Below are positions 1-11,384 of a stretch of 64,000 nucleotides of DNA, piece by piece. Location: positions 5,332,001-5,396,000 of the forward strand of contig NC_067205.1 in NCBI RefSeq assembly GCF_026262505.1. Direction: 5' to 3'. The stretch is from Trichomonas vaginalis G3. Taxonomy: Eukaryota > Parabasalia > Trichomonadida > Trichomonadidae. The notes beneath the pieces are model-generated. The model was not told where the DNA came from, ran no database searches, and saw nothing but the letters and a program-made list of their open reading frames with translations. Each line of letters opens with the position of its first letter. The first letter of the stretch is position 1. The position numbers were made by a program, and so were the translations under genes.

Positions 1-33
1 TTATAATGGTCCATCTTAAATTCATCATAAATT

Positions 34-1025
34 CTGGTACATGTTAGTACCAGAGTCTTCAAATCTCAAACACTCTGGTACTAACATGTACCAGACGCGA
101 GTTTCCAATGCCCTCGTACGATTTTCTATTAAGATCTTCTTGAATGAGAAGGTCTTCATAGAAACTCGTACGAGGGCTTCTCTTTTAAATACTCTGGTAC
201 CTGCTGGTATCGGAGTCGACTTTACAGCCCTTTCCCCAATTTTGAAGCTGGGGAAAGTTTTCAAGCAATGAAAGGGAAGCTCTCGCTATGAGGTGAAAAT
301 CTAGAATTTTTACCTCATAGCGAGTAATCCTTTGTTAATTGCTTGAAAACTTTCTTCAAATTATCAAAATTTCGAGGAAAGTTTCCTTGCTTCAAAGTAG
401 AGATGGAGCCCTTTGAGCCACTGCATATAGGTCAGTAACTCAAAATACTCCATCTCTACTAGAAATCGCCAAAATTTGGGTCGCAATCTTTGAAATGCGA
501 CGCAAGTTTTGGCAATTTCGCGAGGGACTTGCTCCATTTGTGTGCATAGATTCACACTCTATGCACCAGATGGAACAATTCTTTTGCTGACAGCGGGAAA
601 CTTTGTCTGAATAGTTTAACATTCAGACAAAGTTTTCCGCTGTCAGAGAGGGAATGGAAGGGTAAGAGGTATATATTCATAATATATACCGCTTACTCTT
701 CTATTCCCTCAAGAAAGTTCAAAAACTTGGGTGCAATCAGTTCTGATTGCACCCAAGTTTTTGAACTTTATATAAGGAATTGTTGGCTATGATGTACTGA
801 TCATGAATCAGTACATCATAGCCAACAATTCCTTCGCAAACAGTGGGAAACTTTGTCTGAATAGTTTAACATTCAGACAAAATTTCCCGCTGTCAGGGAG
901 GGAATTAGAGGGTGGGAGATATATAGATAGACTATAAATCTCTCACCCTTTAATTCCCTCAAGAAAGTTCAGAACTGATTGCACCCAAGTTTTTGAATTT
1001 TGTATAAGGAATTGTTGGCTATGAT
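34..1025. repeat. Tandem array of about 13 palindromes (left arm)
   Basis: The array consists of back-to-back inverted repeats with short loops. Examples are 34-56/72-94 (23-bp perfect stem), 110-177, 253-354, 401-460, 469-514, 529-576, 582-640, 645-710, 712-765 and 773-834. A second, divergent set follows at 838-896 and 897-960. The last two members are only half palindromes and run straight into the transposase fragment. The set 582-834 and the set 838-1025 form a four-unit higher-order repeat. Stems run about 18-30 bp and a few have mismatches. ORFs across the array are shadows of the inverted repeats. Confidence 0.85.
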
Positions 1026-1567
1026 GTGGATAGCCGCTGCCAGACCAAATGAATTAACCGTTGTGAATAACGTTTCTGAATCTTTATTTAAAAAGATAAA
1101 ATATCACGATTTTGGCTGCGTTAAAAATCAAAGAATTGATGTTTTGTCAAAAATCTTTTAGAAGAAGTTGCACCCAATTACTTTTATCGTATTAAAACGA
1201 TTTACTTCAAACAGGTTTTATTCCTTCAATTAGAATTCGCGAGCCTCGATTGACAGATTATAAAACAAAATTGAAAAGAGAAGTTCAATCACGTTTATAC
1301 CAAGTATTAAATTTTGTTCAGAATCAAGAAGCCAATTTGAATCCATTAAGATTTTTATTGGAAAATGCTGAAGAAAAACTTTCTCAAATAAATGAGAAGA
1401 TACAAAATTCAATTACATATTTAAGATCGTTTGAAATTCCAAATGAATTGTTAGATACGTATATGTTAGAAATTAATGAATTTTGTTATAATTCTCCAGA
1501 TTATATTTTAGAACATTTCGAAGAATTTTTGGAGGATTTCAAAGAAAAGAATAATTTAATAGACTAA
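1000..1567 (+). pseudogene. MULE transposase C-terminal fragment (copy A)
   Basis: The translated fragment contains VVNNVSESLFKKIKY, which aligns with TNNISESHFKVLKH of the better preserved MULE transposase at 2114-3555, so it is the C-terminal third of a related transposase. An N-terminal half with the DDE residues is absent; the palindrome array occupies that side. Compared with copy B, single A residues are missing near 1141 and near 1194, so only 1250-1567 stays open (105 codons). The fragment ends with an acidic tail and TAG-TAA-rich DNA. It cannot encode a working transposase. Confidence 0.7.
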
Positions 1568-1700
1568 AAAATTTATTATTTTTATTTATTGTGAATTTTA
1601 AATTGTCACTTTTTAAGTGTTACTCCCTATTGAAAGTGTCACTTTTGGGGTGTCACTTTTTCGGAAATTCTTATATACTCTTCGTAAAGTGTCAAAACCG

Positions 1701-1745
1701 CTAAGTGGTGTACGGAGGCGCGCAGTGCCACAGTACACGACTTAG
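1701..1745. repeat. GC-rich hairpin
   Basis: The arms CTAAGTGGTGTAC and GTACACGACTTAG can pair around a GC-rich loop. It lies just inside the end of MULE copy A and before two direct repeats, and may belong to a terminal structure of the second MULE. Confidence 0.5.
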
Positions 1746-1756
1746 GGATACTAACT

Positions 1757-1955
1757 CTTAGTACTTTTAAAGTTAATTTCAGAAAAAATTTGACACAGTG
1801 GTATCCGGCACATACAAGTGGTGTACAACCAAAATATAAGTTGGTTTAAACATATATTGCTATATCTCATGATCTTACTTAGTACTTTTAAAGTTAATTT
1901 CAGAAAAAATTGACACAATGGTATCCGGCACATACAAGTGGTGTACAACCAAAAT
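1757..1955. repeat. Pair of about 78-bp direct repeats
   Basis: The segments 1757-1834 and 1878-1955 are nearly identical; both contain TGGTATCCGGCACATACAAG. They are separated by about 43 bp and sit upstream of the MULE transposase gene at 2114. They could be part of a subterminal repeat of that element. No coding potential is credible here. Confidence 0.75.
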
Positions 1956-2113
1956 TTCATACCTAGTTTTACATTTATGTTTAGTTTTATTTCACCTAAT
2001 TTTCAAAGATCATAATTGAATTAGATGGCCAAGCTATTCAAAATACGACCAAGCTTATCAAAATAAGACCAATATATTCAAAATTCTTTATTCTTTCAAA
2101 TCATTTCATTTTA

Positions 2114-3555
2114 ATGCAGATCCAAGATCACGAACTCACATATATCGAGTTGCTTAAGTATGGAGTGCAACAAGAAATCCAAGCAGGTTGTAGTTATTCA
2201 TATAAAACTAGGAAAGAAAGAAATCAAATCCAATTTAATTGTAAGTGGCCGAATTGTCCATGTCGCTTCCTTGTTGATACACTTCCCGATGACAAGTACC
2301 ACATACGAAAATGTATTAACACTCACAATCATTCTGCTCCTTTTCCAAACAAATCACAACAAATTACATCATATTTTTATAGATCTTATTTAACAAGATA
2401 TTTTGAATCAAATCAAGACCGTGTTTACGCACAATTAAGGTGTTTCAAAGATCTTAATATCCCATTTGATAGTGGGATCATTCCGGAAATGTTTCAACAA
2501 TCTACAGATGCTTTAAAAAAGTTTTCTAAACGCCTTCATGCAATCAATACCCGTTTCTCAGCGGATGATGTTACATCTCTTGCAATTTTTGTCGACATGG
2601 TTAAGAGTCATTCTCCGGATGATCTCATCGAATTTATTCACGAGCCAGATCGTATGATTTTCTATTACGCCCCATTCGAAGCAAATGCTTTTTCACATCA
2701 AATACAAACTTATCACATTGATTCCACTTATAAGCTCTTGCGCTCTCGCATACCATTTTATGCCGTCACTGGCAAATTCGCGGAATCAATTGTTTTTCCG
2801 TTTTTGTATTTTTTCGTTTGGCCCGACACAAGTGAAAATATACAAGTTTGTCTCACAGCATATTTTGGCTCCATCAATCGCGAACCATCTTATTTTTCAA
2901 TGGACTGCGCACCTCAAATCACAAATGCTGTTGAAACAGCCATCCCCTTATGCCAGATCATTTGGTGTGGCGTTCATGTGTTCGCGCTGTCATGAGAAAG
3001 GCTGAAAAGTTTCAAGATCGTTCCAACTTCGAAACTTTCTATAACTTAATGAAGTTATTGGTCTTTGGTTCTGAAGAGGAAGAAATTGATCCTGATGAAG
3101 TTTACAACAATTTAGAAGAAATTTTAAATGAGGAACCTGCTGCCCGTGAATACTTTGACCGACAGTGGCGCCATCATCTTGACAGGTGGATGCTTCGCTA
3201 TAGAAATGAAGGAGATGGAACAAACAACATCTCGGAATCACATTTCAAGGTTTTGAAGCACCAGTACTTCCCAGAAAGGCAAAATCTTCGACTCGATGAA
3301 CTTGTCATCGAGTTATATTCCATTGTTGTTCCTTCATTCCTGATTAAGTTGCAAATTAAAGGTCTGGATTCAGAGAGAAGTGTTAAAGTTATCAAAAAAG
3401 TCACAAGAGATTTCGAAGAAATGACACAATTTAAAAAAGTCGAATGCATCAGTATGCTTGAAGCTGTTCAGAAAGGTCTGAAAAATGATACACTTGATCC
3501 CAACATTGTTTACTCAACATTAAAAATATTATTGCAAAGAAAACATTTGATTTAA
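2114..3555 (+). pseudogene. MULE (Mutator-like) transposase, one frameshift
   Basis: Two overlapping frames, 2114-2995 (293 codons) and 2950-3555 (201 codons), together cover a MULE-type DDE transposase. The N-terminus has a FLYWCH/WRKY-like zinc module (FNCKWPNCPC followed by THNH, residues about 38-75). The first catalytic aspartate is in HIDSTYKL and the second in FSMDCAPQ. A conserved NNISES block lies near the C-terminus. A single-base shift at about 2975-2990 separates the halves, so this copy is probably recently dead. It starts at an ATG after an AT-rich leader. Its own terminal repeats are not clearly resolved. It is homologous to the C-terminal fragments at 1000-1567 and 9017-9586. 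Confidence 0.85.
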
Positions 3556-3897
3556 TAAACATTTAATTTATTATAATTAATTTTTTATTACAGTATAGTA
3601 AAAATGCTATAAATAAATTATTATATTTTATTAAAATGTGACTTTTAATAGTAAGTGAATAAAATAAATCAGGAATTGGGAAAGAAATAAGGTTAATTAA
3701 AAATAATGAAAATTATAAGTTTAAGGTTAATGAAAAAGTGACAATGGGCGAGTTTGTCCCCCACTCCTATTAAAATTAGAGACTAAATAAATAGCGGATT
3801 GATTCATATGGATTTATGTAATTATGAACATTAAAATAGTTTATTTATTGATCTAATAAAAAAAGAAAAATATTAATGGGAAAATTGAAAGAATAGA
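3556..3897. other. AT-rich spacer without a gene
   Basis: No credible ORF or structured element is visible. GAAAAAGTGACA at about 3731-3742 resembles the end motif of the neighbouring MULEs in left-end orientation, but no partner end could be assigned. Confidence 0.5.
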
Positions 3898-4577
3898 GTG
3901 TCCCATTCACTCGTGTTGGTCGCAATGTGTCATTCTGGGAGACATTGCCACTGCATGTCTCCCACAATGGCACAATGTTCCGCATTCATAACTTGAATGC
4001 GGAACTTTGACCGACAAGAGTGTGTTATGCACTCTTATCGGTCTGCACATATCATTCCTGGAGACATTGCCTCTGGATGGCACAATTTTTTGCAATCACA
4101 AAGTGATTGCAAAACAATGACCGACAAGAGTGCATTATGCACTCCTGTCGGTCACAAAGTGTCATTCTGGGAGACATTGCCACTGCATGTCTCCCACAAT
4201 GGCACAATATTCCTTTGAGAAAGACCTGGAAGGGGGTCCTTTCTCAAGGTCAGGGCCCCCTTCTAGTCTTTCTGGTCCTGGAAGGAGCGCTTCTGACTGG
4301 TCTGTGCGCTCCTTCCAGGAAGATCAGTAGATTGCTCGAAGTTGGCGGCAAGTGCATTCCGACACCACAGATGCACTTGCCGCGACATATAATTGCGAGT
4401 GTCTGCTGCTTTAGTCAAAAGAAGCAGCAGACACTCGCAATGCGAACCGAATTGTCACAGAAAGACCTGGCAGGGGGTCCTTTCTCAAGGTCAGGGCCCC
4501 CTTCTAGTCTTTCTGGTCCTGGAAGGAGCGCTTCTGACTGGTCTGTGCGCTCCTTCCAAGAAGATCAGTAGATTGCG
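3898..4577. repeat. Second hairpin array, GC-richer than its surroundings
   Basis: At least nine hairpins follow one another with short loops. Stems include GGGAGACAT/ATGTCTCCC (3937-3963 and again about 4170-4196), TTCCGCATTC/GAATGCGGAA, GACCGACAAGAGTG/CACTCYTRTCGGTC (twice), GGAAGGAGCGC/GCGCTCCTTCC (twice), GCGGCAAGTGCAT/ATGCACTTGCCGC and ATTGCGAGTGTCTGCTGCTT with its complement (4393-4440). A block of about 119 bp at 4218-4336 is repeated at 4459-4577. It lies 340 bp after the MULE transposase and is probably the terminal structure of that or another foldback-type element. ORFs in it are inverted-repeat shadows. Confidence 0.8.
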
Positions 4578-6239
4578 CCAATAAGCTCCTATCAACAAAT
4601 TTTGACTAAAAATATAAAGTATTCTTTTGTGATTTATCAAATAGCTCAATTTTAAAATAGATTTGATTCTAATAATAAATTGAATGAGTTTCGCTTACGT
4701 TTAGAATTTAATGATTTTTTCGTTCACAGAAGAGTCATTGATATCCAATATCACAAAACAGCAAAGACACACCATAATAAATGATATTGAAGCTAAATAT
4801 TACATATTTCAACATATCTAAAAAATTATTAAGATTAGATCTCATGCAATGCCGAGCAGTTTCCTAAAGCATAATTATTTATTTATACAGAATCATGTAT
4901 ATCATTTTCATATTGCAAATTATATATATTCTCACGAAGCAACATGAAATAGACTGTCCGAATTTAAATTCAAATAATAATCTAATTCCAAAGATTTTCT
5001 TACAATATGTAATCTCGGTGTTGATTACTCGAATACAAAGGATGCACGTAATTTACAAATAGTTGCATTAATAGTAGTACAACAAAAATTTGATTTTTAG
5101 CTTGTCACTTGATATATAAAAATTGCAAAAACTCAATCAAAAATAGGATTTGGACAACTTTTTAAAATTGTGAGAAAAATTCTATCGGCACATTCTATTC
5201 AATTTTAAAGTATTTCTTTCATATTCCAATCGATTATTCAATATTTGCCAATCACAAATTTTAGTTCAAAATTCAAAAAATCCCTAATTTTAATTTCAGA
5301 TGAAATCTCGCAAAAATAACATTGTTTTAACCATATAAATATATATTTTATATATTGTATAGTGATTTTTAATATTTTTATGAGTAAAATCGAGAGTGAG
5401 GAAATGTGGACTACAAAAAACGATAGAAATGAATAGTTTACATGGAAATTCTATACTTACAAGTATTCAATGTCACTTTTGTGCTCGAGATTTTGATTCT
5501 AGTATAGATTTTTCTATCGTAATTTTAATATTTTATCGCCAAATGATATGATGGTGAGTTTAGACTCCGATATGTGCATGTATTGCAGCGATATTTCATT
5601 CGAGTATATCTCAAAAAGATAATGAAATTGAATTCAAAAATAAAGTACTAATTCAAAATAATAAACAAAACAATCGTAAATTAACTGTAGTTACGTTTTT
5701 GACTATATGCATAGTATCCCCCTAATTTAATATCTCAATGAAAATTTGTCATATAGCACTAACATTCAAATATTGCAAACTATTGATTCTTTCGATATTG
5801 TGATCTATCTACAATTTCTAAAGCTTTTTTTCCGATCATTTTCTTGATAACTTTTTCCTTCAATCATTAATATATCTTCCAATCTGAACTCCTGTTCAGT
5901 GATATTTGCCTTTTCATTAAAAATTGCAAGATAAAATTATTTCTTTCAAAACATATGGTTATAGCGATTATTTTTAATTAATATCTAATGAAATGAAATT
6001 AACAAAAGAGATTAGTCACCCTATTATAAAGCAAGGGATTGAATCGACCAAATACTGACACTTTTTAAGATCATTAAATAAGGAAAACATGCATTTTATT
6101 TATAGATTCAGTTCACATAGTAGCCATATTGCTTAAAATTATGAAGTTCACTATCAGATAACTTATCATAATTGATGATGTCAAGAAAAGTGTCAAAAAA
6201 ATTAAATCCTTACAACAAAATTTGGCTAAATAAACCATT
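4578..6239. other. AT-rich non-coding stretch
   Basis: About 1.66 kb with no credible ORF, RNA gene or repeat that I can support. Confidence 0.5.
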
Positions 6240-7374
6240 TTATCATATACATTAATTGATAAGCCTGATGTAAGACCTCGTGTTACTGTAGATAAGCACT
6301 CCAAGACCTATATTTTCGATTATCTCTGCGAATCATATTATGATTGTACCGACTACCAAATTGAATTGCCACCAGGAGTGTACAAATTTGACCTATATGG
6401 TGCTTCTGGTGGTGCAGCCTCTGGAAAAGTATCATCCTTATTAGATAGGCAAAGTAACTGCGTAAATAGTGATGCTATAAAAATTTTCAATGGAAATGCA
6501 TCATGTCGAATGGTAGCAAACAGAGGTGGTGCTGGAGGTTTCATCTCGGGCATTATCTCTCTACATCGTAAAATAACCGCTTTTGCGACGATAGGCGGTC
6601 ATGGCGCCTATGAAATAAAAGAAAAAATAACTAATGATTTTAATATAGATCACATGATAAATGGTGGCTATGGCGGTGGGGGTATACATTTAACCACTAT
6701 TATTCTGATGATAGTTATGGTTCTGGAAGTGGTGGTGGTCAAACCGCCGTCAAATTTCTGTCAAATGACCTCTGGCATCGAGTGATTGTGAGCGGTGCTG
6801 GAGGTGGTTCAGATAATGATCACATAAGTACTACTTTTAAAGGGAATGATGATGGATCCGGTGGTGCAGGGGGTGGGTTTGTAGCTCAGGGATATTGGCT
6901 TAATGGCCAATATCAAGATAAAAGGCTTGCAAACTCTACTTTTGGTTTCACTTTTGGATCTGGAGAATCTGCTCAAGCGATTAAATCTTTAAATAAATTA
7001 GGAGTGCAAAATGCAGATGGTGGTCATGATAGAGCTGGAGCTGGTGCTGGATGGTTTGGCGGATTCTCTGGGCAGAATGGAAATGCTGGTGCAGGAGGGG
7101 GAGTTTATGGGCTTTATCATATGATGCTTTGATACCCCCTGGAAATATAACCGCGCATGGGACATTTTATAATGAATCCGAGAGTCATCCGTACGCTTTC
7201 ACTCTGAACGATGGTTTCATCTTCAGGGATGTTAAGACCGCGTTAGGTATTTGGGAAGGTCATGGACGGCTTGAAATAACTGTTCTTGACCATCTCATAT
7301 GTCCGACGTGCAATACATTTTACTATCTCGGAATTAACTATCAAATAATACATTTTATATTAATAAATACATGA
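6240..7374 (+). pseudogene. Glycine-rich protein gene, copy 1, decayed
   Basis: Reading frames here encode a Gly_rich (PF12810, ALK/LTK-like) domain: a conserved start VDKHSKTYIFDY, then GVYKFDLYGASGGA, GGAGGFISGI, GGYGGGG, VIVSGAGGGSDN, GAGAGWFGGF and a closing FTLNDGFIF-WEGHGRLEIT block. It is closely related to the gene just downstream. Compared with that copy, there are shifts at about 6685 and about 7098, and no convincing start codon or signal peptide. Members of this family in trichomonads are thought to be secreted or surface proteins; that is family knowledge, not seen here. It lies inside the interval between the inverted MULE copies. Confidence 0.75.
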
Positions 7375-8659
7375 TTTATGAATTCTTGTGTCTTTTGTTA
7401 GTAAATCTGATGTCTCATTATCATTTTTTTTCAATTGATTGTCACATAGGAATGACAGATTTAGGATCACAACTATCATTCTTATCGTCCAAAAGGAAAA
7501 TTGCTAAATTGATGAGCATCTGGCTTTATCATATAAGTTATGTGGAAATTCGAACAGTGTCCCAGCCGTAACAGTAGATAAGCGCTCAAAAAAATATATT
7601 TTCGATTATCCTTGTAAATCTCATTCAGAATGCATTGACTACCAAATTGATCTGCAAACTGGAATATATAAATTTAGTCTATATGGCGCATCTGGTGGTG
7701 CCAAGCCTGATCATACATCCTCCTTTATTGACTCAAATTATATATGTGTAAATAATGACGTTGTGAGAATTGCCAATGGCAACACATCGTGTAAGTTAGT
7801 GACGAGCTGTGGTGGTGCCGGAGGTTTCATATCTGGCATAATCACATTATCGCGGAAAATAACCGCTTTCGCGACGAGAGGAGGTAAAGGAGTTTACGAA
7901 TATAAATATCGGATTATTGATGACTTCGATGTTAACCATATGATAAAAGGTGGCTATGGTGGAGGCGGTGCCACGTTCAACCATTATGGAGCGGATTATA
8001 ATTATGGTTCGGGAAGTGGTGGTGGCCAAACCGCTGTCAAATTTCTGTCTAATGATCTCTGGCACCGAGTGATTGTGAGTGGTGCTGGAGGTGGATCTGA
8101 TAATGTATATCCTACTGAAACATTAAAAGGCACTGATGATGGATCCGGTGGTGCAGGAGGTGGGTTTGTAGGTCAAGGGTATTGGCAAAATGGGCAAATA
8201 CAACTCTCAAGACTTGCAGACTCCACTTCTGGCTTCACTTTTGGATCTGGTGAATCAGCGCAATTTTATCGATCAAGGAATCCAAAAGGTGTTCAATCTT
8301 CTTATGGCGGTGCTGATAGACCTGGAGCTGGAGCTGGCTGGTTCGGTGGATTCGCTGGACACCATCAAGATGCAGGTGCAGGCGGGGGAAGTTCGTGGGC
8401 ATTGTCTGAAAATCGCCCGATACCCACAGGAACCATCACTGCACATGGATCATTTTATAATGAATCCGAGAGTCATCCTTATGCTTTCACTCTGAATGAT
8501 GGCTTCATATTCAAGGATGTCAAGACTGCATCAGGTGTTTGGGAAGGTCATGGAAGACTCGTTATTACTATTATCCAGCGTGGATATTCGATTTGTAGAA
8601 TTAATTATAATTTGAGGTTTAGCAATGAATTTTTGTTATGCTTTTCTGTAAAACCATAA
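7371..8659 (+). pseudogene. Glycine-rich protein gene, copy 2, one frameshift
   Basis: The start region encodes MIYEFLCLLLVNLMSH, a plausible signal peptide, in one frame. The glycine-rich domain then runs open from about 7508 to 8659 in another frame, implying one shift near 7500. Domain blocks match copy 1 in order: KKYIFDY, YKFSLYGASGGA, GGAGGFISGI, GGYGGGG, VIVSGAGGGSDN, FTFGSGESAQ, GAGAGWFGGF and FTLNDGFIF. Cysteines in the N-terminal part (PCKSHSEC, YICVNND, NTSCK) could form disulphides. It is a tandem duplicate of copy 1. If expressed it would be a secreted glycine-rich protein; the shift makes that doubtful unless it is a sequencing error. Confidence 0.7.
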
Positions 8660-8808
8660 AAAAGTCGATGTGAAATGATGTTTTTCTGTTGATGAATCAA
8701 AATTTTTTTGGGCTGATGATAGACATTTAGTTTTGAGTTATGTGTACATATAAACATTGTTGAGGAACTATTTTTTTTATAGCATGCATGTCATATTAGA
8801 AAAATGCA

Positions 8809-8889
8809 CAATATTATCAAGACTCTAATTGAATTATGCTATTGAGCTTGTAATTATAAAGTATTGATGTATGGCAAAGGTTGTTCTTT
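8809..8889 (+). repeat. 81-bp direct repeat, left copy
   Basis: This segment is identical to 12105-12185. The two copies bracket 8890-12104, which contains MULE copy B and the TA-satellite element. It looks like a long duplication of the original spacer between the glycine-rich genes and the PPDK-like gene. Confidence 0.9.
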
Positions 8890-9016
8890 GAGTGTGGTAG
8901 AATGAGTATATAAGAATTTCCGAAAAAGTGACACCCAAAAAGTGATACTTTCAATAGGGAGTAACACTTAAAAAGTGACAATTTAAAATTCACAATAAAT
9001 AAAAATAATAAATTTT

Positions 9017-9602
9017 TTAGTCTATTAAATTATTCTTTTCTTTGAAATCCTCCAAAAATTCTTCGAAATGTTCTAAAATATAATCTGGAGAATTATAACA
9101 AAATTCATTAATTTCTAACATATACGTATCTAACAATTCATTTGGAATTTCAAACGATCTTAAATATGTAATTGAATTTTGTATCTTCTCATTTATTTGA
9201 GAAAGTTTTTCTTCAGCATTTTCCAATAAAAATCTTAATGGATTCAAATTGGCTTCTTGATTCTGAACAAAATTTAATACTTAGTATAAACGTGATTGAA
9301 CTTCTCTTTTCAATTTTGTTTTATAATCTGTCAATCGAGGCTCGCAAATTCTAATTGAAGGAATAAAACCTGTTTGAAGTAAATCGTTTTTAATACGATA
9401 AAAGTAATTGGGTGCAACTTCTTCTAAAAGATTTTTGACAAAAACATCAATTCTTTGATTTTTAACGCAGCCAAAATCGTGATATTTTATCTTTTTAAAT
9501 AAAGATTCAGAAACGTTATTCACAACGGTTAATTCATTTGGTCTGGCAGCGGCTATCCACATCATAGCCAACAATTCCTTATACAAAATTCAAAAACTTG
9601 GG
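9017..9602 (-). pseudogene. MULE transposase C-terminal fragment (copy B)
   Basis: This is the same C-terminal transposase fragment as in copy A, with MMWIAAARPNE and NNVSESLFKK. In this copy the frame is open from about 9586 to 9281, ends at an in-frame TAA where copy A has CAA, and then stays open from 9247 to 9017. It has no ATG in a convincing position and no catalytic domain, so it is a relic. Its upstream side merges into two half palindromes of the adjacent array. Confidence 0.7.
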
Positions 9603-10550
9603 TGCAATCAGAACTGAACTTTCTTGAGGGAATTAAAGGGTGAGAGATTTATAGTCTATCTATATATCTCCCACCTCTAATTCCCTCCCTGACAGCGGGA
9701 AATTTTGTCTGAATGTTAAACTATTCAGACAAAGTTTCCCACTGTTTGCGAAGGAATTGTTGGCTATGATGTACTGATTCATGATCAGTACATCATAGCC
9801 AACAATTCCTTATACAAAATTCAAAAACTTGGGTGCAATCAGTTCTGATTGCACCCAAGTTTTTGAACTTTCTTGAGGGAATGGAAGAGTAAGAGGTATA
9901 CATTATGAATATATACCTCTTACCCTTCCATTCCCTCTCTGACAGCGGAAAACTTTGTCTGAATGTTAAACTATTCAGACAAAGTTTCCCGCTGTCAGCG
10001 AAAGAATTGTTCCATCTGGTGCATAGAGTGTGAATCTATGCACCAAATGGAGCAAGTCCCTCGCGAAATTGCCAAAACTTGCGTCGCATTTCAAAGATTG
10101 CGACCCAAATTTTGGCGATTTCTAGTAGAGATGGAGTATTTTGAGTCACTGACCTATATGCAGTGGCTCAAAGGGCTCCATCTCTACTTTGAAGCAAGGA
10201 AACTTTCCTCGAAATTTTGATAATTTGAAGAAAGTTTTCAAGCAATTAACAAAGGATTACTCGCTATGAGGTAAAAATTCTAGATTTTCACCTCATAGCG
10301 AGAGCTTCCCTTTCATTGCTTGAAAACTTTCCCCAGCTTCAAAATTGGGGAAAGGGCTGTAAAGTCGACTCCGATACCAGCAGGTACCAGAGTATTTAAA
10401 AGAGAAGCCCTCGTACGAGTTTCTATGAAGACCTTCTCATTCAAGAAGATCTTAATAGAAAATCGTACGAGGGCATTGGAAACTCGCGTCTGGTACATGT
10501 TGTTACCAGAGTGTTTGAGATTTGAAGACTCTGGTACTAACATGTACCAG
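9560..10550. repeat. Tandem array of about 13 palindromes (right arm)
   Basis: Mirror image of the array at 34-1025, with the same units in reverse order: half units near 9560-9625, full palindromes from about 9626 on, ending with the CTGGTACATG/CATGTACCAG hairpin at about 10490-10550. Differences between the arms are scattered single bases and small indels. The ORFs that cross it are shadows. Confidence 0.85.
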
Positions 10551-10934
10551 AATTTATGATGAATTTAAGATGGACCATTATAAAATGGTAGCGGTTTGTT
10601 TCAAAAAATTTTAGATGAGATTTGCATAGATATAGATTATATGATTTATACATATGAAAAATAATATATAAAAATATAATTTTGAGATAATTATGTAAAT
10701 AATATTTTAAATATTTGAATTTGAGGTATAATTTTATAGTAAAATATATTATAAAGAGTATTTATATAAATATTGTAAAATAATATAAGTAATAAAAATT
10801 GAGACCCCCTCCCTGTTTTTGATGTTTTGTCACTTTTTCGGTAATTCTTATTGTTTCGTGGTAGAATTTACGAAAAAGTGACACTTAACCTTAAATTTTC
10901 AAACACTATTTTTTGATTGTATTTTGTTATTTAT

Positions 10935-11384
10935 ATATTTATATATATATGTATATTTATATATGTATATATTTATATATGTATATATTTATATATGTAT
11001 ATATTTATATTATATATATTTATATATGTATATATTTATATATGTATATATTTATATATGTATATATTTATATATGTATATATTTATATATGTATATATT
11101 TATATATGTATATATTTATATATGTATATATTTATATATGTATATATTTATATATGTATATATTTATATATTATATTTATATATGTATATATTTATATAT
11201 GTATATATTTATATATGTATATATTTATATATGTATATATTTATATATGTATATATTTATATATGTATATTTATATATGTATATATTATATATGTATATA
11301 TTTATATATGTATATATTTATATATGTATATATTTATATATGTATATATTTATATATATATATTTATATATGTATATATTTATT
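10935..11384. repeat. 16-bp TA-rich tandem satellite
   Basis: About 28 copies of a unit close to TATATGTATATATTTA fill this stretch with a few shortened units. All three plus-strand frames stay open and give Tyr/Ile repeats, which is an artefact of the repeat. Confidence 0.95.

Larger units (their letters stand above)
1..1668 (-). mobile_element. MULE copy A, partial (left arm of the large inverted repeat)
   Basis: This segment is an almost identical inverted copy of 8908-10583. Its inner end at about 1648-1668 carries the terminal motif TGTCACTTTTTCGGAAATT, which recurs at the ends of the other elements nearby. It holds a palindrome array (34-1025) fused to a C-terminal transposase fragment (about 1000-1567). 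The window starts inside the element, so its outer end is not visible. The near identity to copy B argues for a recent origin or for gene conversion. It is non-autonomous as seen here. Confidence 0.75.
8908..10848 (-). mobile_element. MULE copy B, non-autonomous, complete ends
   Basis: The element runs from TTTCCGAAAAAGTGACA at its left end to TGTCACTTTTTCGG at 10828-10841 on its right end. It contains a transposase fragment on the minus strand (9017-9586) and a palindrome array (about 9560-10550). About 1.68 kb of it is the inverted counterpart of copy A. It lacks a full transposase and would depend on one supplied elsewhere. A clean short target duplication is not visible; instead an 81-bp direct repeat surrounds this element plus the next one. 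Confidence 0.7.

Noticed and set aside
1-271. ORFs of 76-79 codons on both strands in the palindromes (also at 10313-10559)
   Set aside because: They mirror each other on opposite strands because the DNA is palindromic; no protein family is matched.
4107-4584. ORFs of 63-154 codons in the second hairpin field
   Set aside because: They consist of translated inverted and direct repeats; the protein text repeats with the DNA block.
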